Shown here: piece after piece, positions 5,014 through 7,322 of the stretch
Numbering within the stretch: the first letter of the stretch is position 1
How the letters are laid out: each line of letters starts with the position of its first letter
Source: Candidatus Hodarchaeota archaeon
GTDB lineage: Archaea > Asgardarchaeota > Heimdallarchaeia > Hodarchaeales > Hodarchaeaceae
Direction of reading: 5' to 3'
Length of the DNA: 7,322 bases
Assembly (NCBI GenBank): GCA_030589605.1
Contig: JAUUVJ010000198.1
Location: forward strand, 1-7,322
Translations under genes and position numbers: made by a program
The notes under the pieces: model-generated
The model's input: only the letters and a program-made list of their open reading frames with translations
The model's database searches: none
What the model was told of the DNA's origin: nothing

Positions 5014-6105
5014 ATGTCTACTGCAGAAACCATTACGAGAGAAAAGCTTGTTTCTCAAACAATGACTGAATTTCAGAGAGCAGGATATACCTTATGGAGT
5101 GAAATGGCTAAATCTAGTGTTTTTGACTTCATTGCTAAAAAATCAATTGATAGAAATGTTGGAATCAACCAACAACGAATCATTGCAAAAGTAGTTGTAG
5201 ATTTAGATTTATTTAAGAAACAAACTTCAATTGAATTGCAATTAATTTCAAAATTGATCTCTGGGTTTCCTCTCCTTGTTGCTCATTCTGCTGATGGGAA
5301 AAATATTGAAGAAGAAACATTATATCGGAGACATGAAGTTTCAGCTGTTTCATTAAAGACATTAAGCAAATATCTTCAATTTGAACGAGGAACAAAGTCA
5401 GCTAAGATTTCAAACTTTGCTCATCGCGGTGGTGTTTATGTCAACCTCTCAAAAGAAAAACTAAAAGCACAAAGAAAGTCAAAACAATTAGATATGACTC
5501 ATCTTGCAGAAGAGGTTGGTATATCTCGTCATTCGCTCTATAAATATGAGAGAGGTGAAAGTTTTCCTAAGATTGAGAATTTTAAAAGGCTTTGTACGAT
5601 TTTGAATTGTGATAATTTAGATATTCCTCTGGATATTTTTGAAACACAATTTAAAAGTGTACATGAAGACACTTTAAAAGATTATAAACAACCAAGATCT
5701 AAATTACAAAAAGAAATTGGAATCTATTTAGCTGAAAAAGATTTTAATGTCCTTTGGTTTAAATCTAAACCTTTTGATGGTCTTTCTGAACCAATTATGG
5801 AGGAATTAAGTTCGAACATTATATCTAAAGGTCCTTATCCAATAATTACAGGAGTCACATCCAAAAACGAAAAAAATGATTCATATAGGTTCGTATTAAT
5901 TAAAAGTCTTTCAGAATTCCTTAGAAAAAAAGCAGTATGGTTTATAGAAGATGACATTAATGATGTAGAATCTCCTGAAGAATCTTCATACATTTCTATC
6001 GTGAATATTTCAGATCTTGAAGGAATGGCATTAATTGATTTTATTGCTCTATTAAACAAGAAAAAACCAAAACACCTCCTCAGAAATAAAAAAAGGATAT
6101 TATAG
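5014..6105 (+). CDS. Archaeal HTH transcriptional regulator, COG1395-like
   Basis: The 363-residue product has three parts. Residues about 10-125 form an alpha/beta domain with VFDFIAKK (36-43), LLVAHS (87-92) and LYRRHEVSAVSLKTL (103-117), the layout of the nuclease-like N-terminal domain of archaeal COG1395 regulators. Residues 147-197 are an XRE/Cro-type helix-turn-helix: KEKLKAQRKSKQLDMTHLAE, then VGISRHSLYKYERGESFPK, where the second helix and YERGES turn are diagnostic. Residues about 226-350 form a further alpha/beta domain; the very end (about 349-363) is basic. Members are found across archaea as putative DNA-binding regulators with no agreed target. It is somewhat longer than the roughly 310 residues typical of the family. 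It appears singly transcribed from its own TATA-like box, 207 bases before the next gene. Confidence 0.85.
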   Translation: MSTAETITREKLVSQTMTEFQRAGYTLWSEMAKSSVFDFIAKKSIDRNVGINQQRIIAKVVVDLDLFKKQTSIELQLISKLISGFPLLVAHSADGKNIEEETLYRRHEVSAVSLKTLSKYLQFERGTKSAKISNFAHRGGVYVNLSKEKLKAQRKSKQLDMTHLAEEVGISRHSLYKYERGESFPKIENFKRLCTILNCDNLDIPLDIFETQFKSVHEDTLKDYKQPRSKLQKEIGIYLAEKDFNVLWFKSKPFDGLSEPIMEELSSNIISKGPYPIITGVTSKNEKNDSYRFVLIKSLSEFLRKKAVWFIEDDINDVESPEESSYISIVNISDLEGMALIDFIALLNKKKPKHLLRNKKRIL

Positions 6106-6162
6106 GTATATTTCTGTTATTTATCGAAAGGGAATTAAGCTAGATTCAATGTGCCCCATGAT

Positions 6163-6172
6163 GTATATAAAC
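6163..6172 (+). promoter_or_regulatory. Strong TATA box before the OSTC-like gene
   Basis: GTATATAAAC is close to the archaeal TATA consensus. A start near 6190 would leave a leader of about 120 bases before the ATG at 6313. CTGTG (6175-6179) and CACAG (6209-6213) are inverted arms within that leader. No other gene is visible between 6106 and 6312, so the box probably serves the OSTC-like gene. Confidence 0.5.
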
Positions 6173-6312
6173 ATGCTGTGGTTAATTCTAGGGCTGTTTC
6201 TCAATAAACACAGTGTGGATCAACTATTAAATCGGAAGTTTAATGATAAACATCCTGAAGAGAATTATCTCCCGAAATAAGAGAACCAAATTGAATAATA
6301 GAGGTAGAATTA

Positions 6313-6762
6313 ATGTCAAACAAACAACCTGATGAAGAAACTGGGAGAACTTCGCGAATGCCATGGGTTCCAGGTTTTAAAAAACCTTCTATTGATTTTA
6401 GAATTCCTGATATAGAATTACCATATGAAGCTCCCCATAAGTATATCTTAGCTGTTCTCCTCTTTTTAGTTCTATTCCTTTTAGCTGGTGGACTTTATAA
6501 TCTTACAGAAAGCCCATTACCAATGGGACAGACGACTACAAGACTAATTCCAGTGTTCCAATCATCAAGTGAACAATTTTTAATTGAATCATTTATTGCT
6601 GGAATGTTTTTTGCTTTAGGATCAGGTGGTTTTTACTTAGTTCGCTATTCTACAAGATTTGCTTATGATCTTCAAACTTCGCTTACTTTAATAATTACAG
6701 GAATAGTTTTAGTACTCATTGCTACTGGTGGAATATTAGTATTATACGACTTTAAAGTTTGA
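6313..6762 (+). CDS. OSTC/OST3/OST6-like oligosaccharyltransferase subunit
   Basis: The 149-residue membrane protein has a hydrophilic, proline-rich N-terminus (1-42) and three predicted transmembrane helices (about 43-63, 88-110, 121-144). The pattern LLAGGLYNLTESPLPMGQ (57-72 onward), then EQFLIESFIAGMFFALGSGG (87-106), matches human OSTC in order and spacing (GGIIYDVIVEPPSVG, then QYIMEGLASSFLFTMGGLG). OSTC and the membrane part of OST3/OST6 link the STT3 catalytic subunit to the translocon or assist substrate choice in N-glycosylation. There is no thioredoxin domain, so it is OSTC-like rather than full OST3/6. Such homologues are reported as eukaryotic signature proteins in Asgard archaea. 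GAGGT (6301-6305) lies 7 bases before the ATG and supports this start. No STT3 gene is in the window. Confidence 0.82.
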   Translation: MSNKQPDEETGRTSRMPWVPGFKKPSIDFRIPDIELPYEAPHKYILAVLLFLVLFLLAGGLYNLTESPLPMGQTTTRLIPVFQSSSEQFLIESFIAGMFFALGSGGFYLVRYSTRFAYDLQTSLTLIITGIVLVLIATGGILVLYDFKV

Positions 6763-6774
6763 GTATATTATCCT

Positions 6775-6945
6775 GCCGGGGTAGCCAAGTGGACGGGCTA
6801 ACAGATATTTGTTACCCTGAAGAACGGCGCTGGCCTTGAGTCAACAATATCATAGATCAATGCTTGAAAGCCAGTGTACAATGTACTCGAGGGTTCGAAA
6901 TTCTGGAAGATGATTTCTCCCCGAATGAAACTCCCTCCCCCGGCG
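6775..6945 (+). tRNA. trnS: tRNA-Ser (anticodon UGA) with three introns
   Basis: Acceptor GCCGGGG/CCCCGGC (6775-6781, 6938-6944) with discriminator G (6945), a class II variable arm GTAC-AAT-GTAC (6876-6886) and anticodon TGA (6837-6839) identify tRNA-Ser. D stem is GCC/GGC (6784-6786, 6826-6828), anticodon stem CTGGC/GCCAG (6830-6834, 6870-6874), T stem GAGGG/CCCTC (6889-6893, 6933-6937). Proposed introns: 6794-6823 in the D-loop with inner hairpin GGG-C-TAACA/TGTTACCC; 6841-6868 at the canonical 37/38 site; 6900-6931 in the T-loop at 59/60 with BHB central helix TTCG/TGAA, bulges AAA and ACT. Removal leaves AAGTGGAAC, CTTGAGA and TTCGAAT loops and an 81-nt tRNA. CCA is not encoded. A possible TATA (ATTATACG, 6741-6748) lies inside the end of the OSTC-like gene. 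The anticodon-intron BHB is relaxed. Confidence 0.87.
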
Positions 6946-6976
6946 CTTATTTGTTATCAATCGCTTATTTTGTTAT
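6944..6976 (+). repeat. Direct repeat at the 3' end of tRNA-Ser
   Basis: CGCTTATTTGTTAT (6944-6957) is repeated with one extra T as CGCTTATTTTGTTAT (6962-6976). The first copy begins at the last acceptor-stem base. The T-rich sequence may serve as a doubled terminator for tRNA-Ser; a duplication left by an insertion at the tRNA end is another reading. No gene is visible between here and uS10. Confidence 0.55.
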
Positions 6977-7090
6977 TAAAAATTCAATTCATTGAAACAA
7001 TTTTTATCAATATCAAATTCCTAGTTGGAAAGGAGTCTATCAGCTATAAACCCGATTTAAATGACGATGATGATTAATAAATCCAACAAT

Positions 7091-7100
7091 CTTTATAACC
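7091..7100 (+). promoter_or_regulatory. TATA box for the uS10 gene
   Basis: CTTTATAACC matches an archaeal TATA box. A start about 25 bases on, near 7121, would give a leader of about 48 bases that includes the AGGTGA ribosome binding site at 7155-7160. Confidence 0.45.
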
Positions 7101-7168
7101 TTATACTATTCTCCCCAATTAGGCAGTTTAGAAAAAAGAATTGCTATTTTAATCAGGTGAATTTAACT

Positions 7169-7322
7169 TTGGTAGCTGTAGCACGAATTCGATTAATGAG
7201 CGCCGATATTAAACAACTAGATGGCATCTGTAATGAAATGACACGAATTGCAGAGAAATCTGGTGTGAAAATGCGAGGTCCTATACCTTTACCAACGAAG
7301 AAGTTAAAATTGCCAGTTAGAA
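7169..7322 (+). CDS. rps10: 30S ribosomal protein uS10, N-terminal half
   Basis: Fifty-one codons are visible before the window ends; the whole protein is normally about 102 residues. ARIRLMSADIKQLDGICNEM and the following RIAEKSGVKMRGPIPLPTKK are the strongly conserved archaeal uS10 N-terminus. uS10 sits in the head of the small subunit. The TTG at 7169 is chosen because AGGTGA (7155-7160) lies 8 bases upstream and because the resulting N-terminus (MVAVARIRL) is close to the family norm. A GTG at 7157 is in frame and would add four residues, but it overlaps the ribosome binding site. In many archaea uS10 follows EF-1alpha; here it follows an intron-rich tRNA-Ser with its own TATA box. Confidence 0.95.
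   Translation, partial: MVAVARIRLMSADIKQLDGICNEMTRIAEKSGVKMRGPIPLPTKKLKLPVR

Noticed and set aside
5213..6059. Two minus-strand open reading frames (5213-5395 and 5835-6059).
   Set aside because: Both are antisense to the HTH regulator and show no known motif or ribosome binding site.
6874..7077. 67-residue open reading frame on the plus strand.
   Set aside because: It runs through the tRNA-Ser variable arm, T arm and T-loop intron into AT-rich sequence, with no family features or ribosome binding site.
1..7322. CRISPR arrays, insertion sequences, transposases and defence genes.
   Set aside because: No regularly spaced repeats, terminal inverted repeats around a transposase, or defence-type proteins are visible.

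Overview
The window looks like an AT-rich archaeal chromosome segment, most likely from an Asgard archaeon. The evidence is: archaeal/eukaryotic-type uS15, stalk protein P1 and uS10; an archaeal COG1395-type HTH regulator; tRNA genes interrupted by introns that fold into bulge-helix-bulge (BHB) motifs; and a three-helix membrane protein resembling the eukaryotic OSTC/OST3/OST6 subunit of oligosaccharyltransferase, a eukaryotic signature protein reported from Asgard genomes. TTG is used often as a start codon (P1, COG1340-type protein, DUF434 protein and probably uS10), usually behind a GGTGA-like ribosome binding site.

Layout. Positions 1-1820 (minus strand) carry uS15, then a COG1340-type coiled-coil protein, then the start of a DHH/RecJ-like phosphoesterase that runs off the left edge. 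Divergent from uS15, 1958-3256 (plus) holds a HAM1/RdgB nucleotide-pool sanitising enzyme directly joined to a DUF434 protein. Then come a long inverted repeat (3261-3323), a tRNA-Trp gene (3340-3571), ribosomal stalk protein P1 (3783-4094) with terminator-like sequence, about 500 bases without a gene but with nested hairpins, a tRNA-Ala gene (4679-4809), a degenerate second copy of its 3' half (to 4969), the HTH regulator (5014-6105), the OSTC-like protein (6313-6762), a tRNA-Ser gene (6775-6945), and the first 51 codons of uS10 at the right edge.

The most unusual content is the tRNA genes. None was obvious as a continuous cloverleaf; each is broken by several small insertions. tRNA-Trp(CCA) appears to have three introns (D-loop, anticodon loop, T-loop), tRNA-Ser(UGA) three (D-loop, anticodon loop, T-loop) and tRNA-Ala(CGC) two (D-loop, variable loop). 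Two T-loop introns and the variable-loop intron fold into the textbook geometry of a 4-bp helix between two 3-nt bulges; cutting at the standard place restores a normal 7-nt T-loop or 5-nt variable loop. The tRNA-Trp anticodon intron also carries a box C/D-like guide aimed at C34. The degenerate copy after tRNA-Ala keeps the variable-loop BHB fold with a compensatory base-pair change and has its own T-loop insertion.

Most of the rest serves translation and RNA metabolism (uS15, P1, uS10, three tRNAs), with single genes for nucleotide-pool cleaning, transcription regulation and probably protein N-glycosylation. All splice sites, promoters and family names here were read by eye from the sequence and have not been tested by search or folding software.
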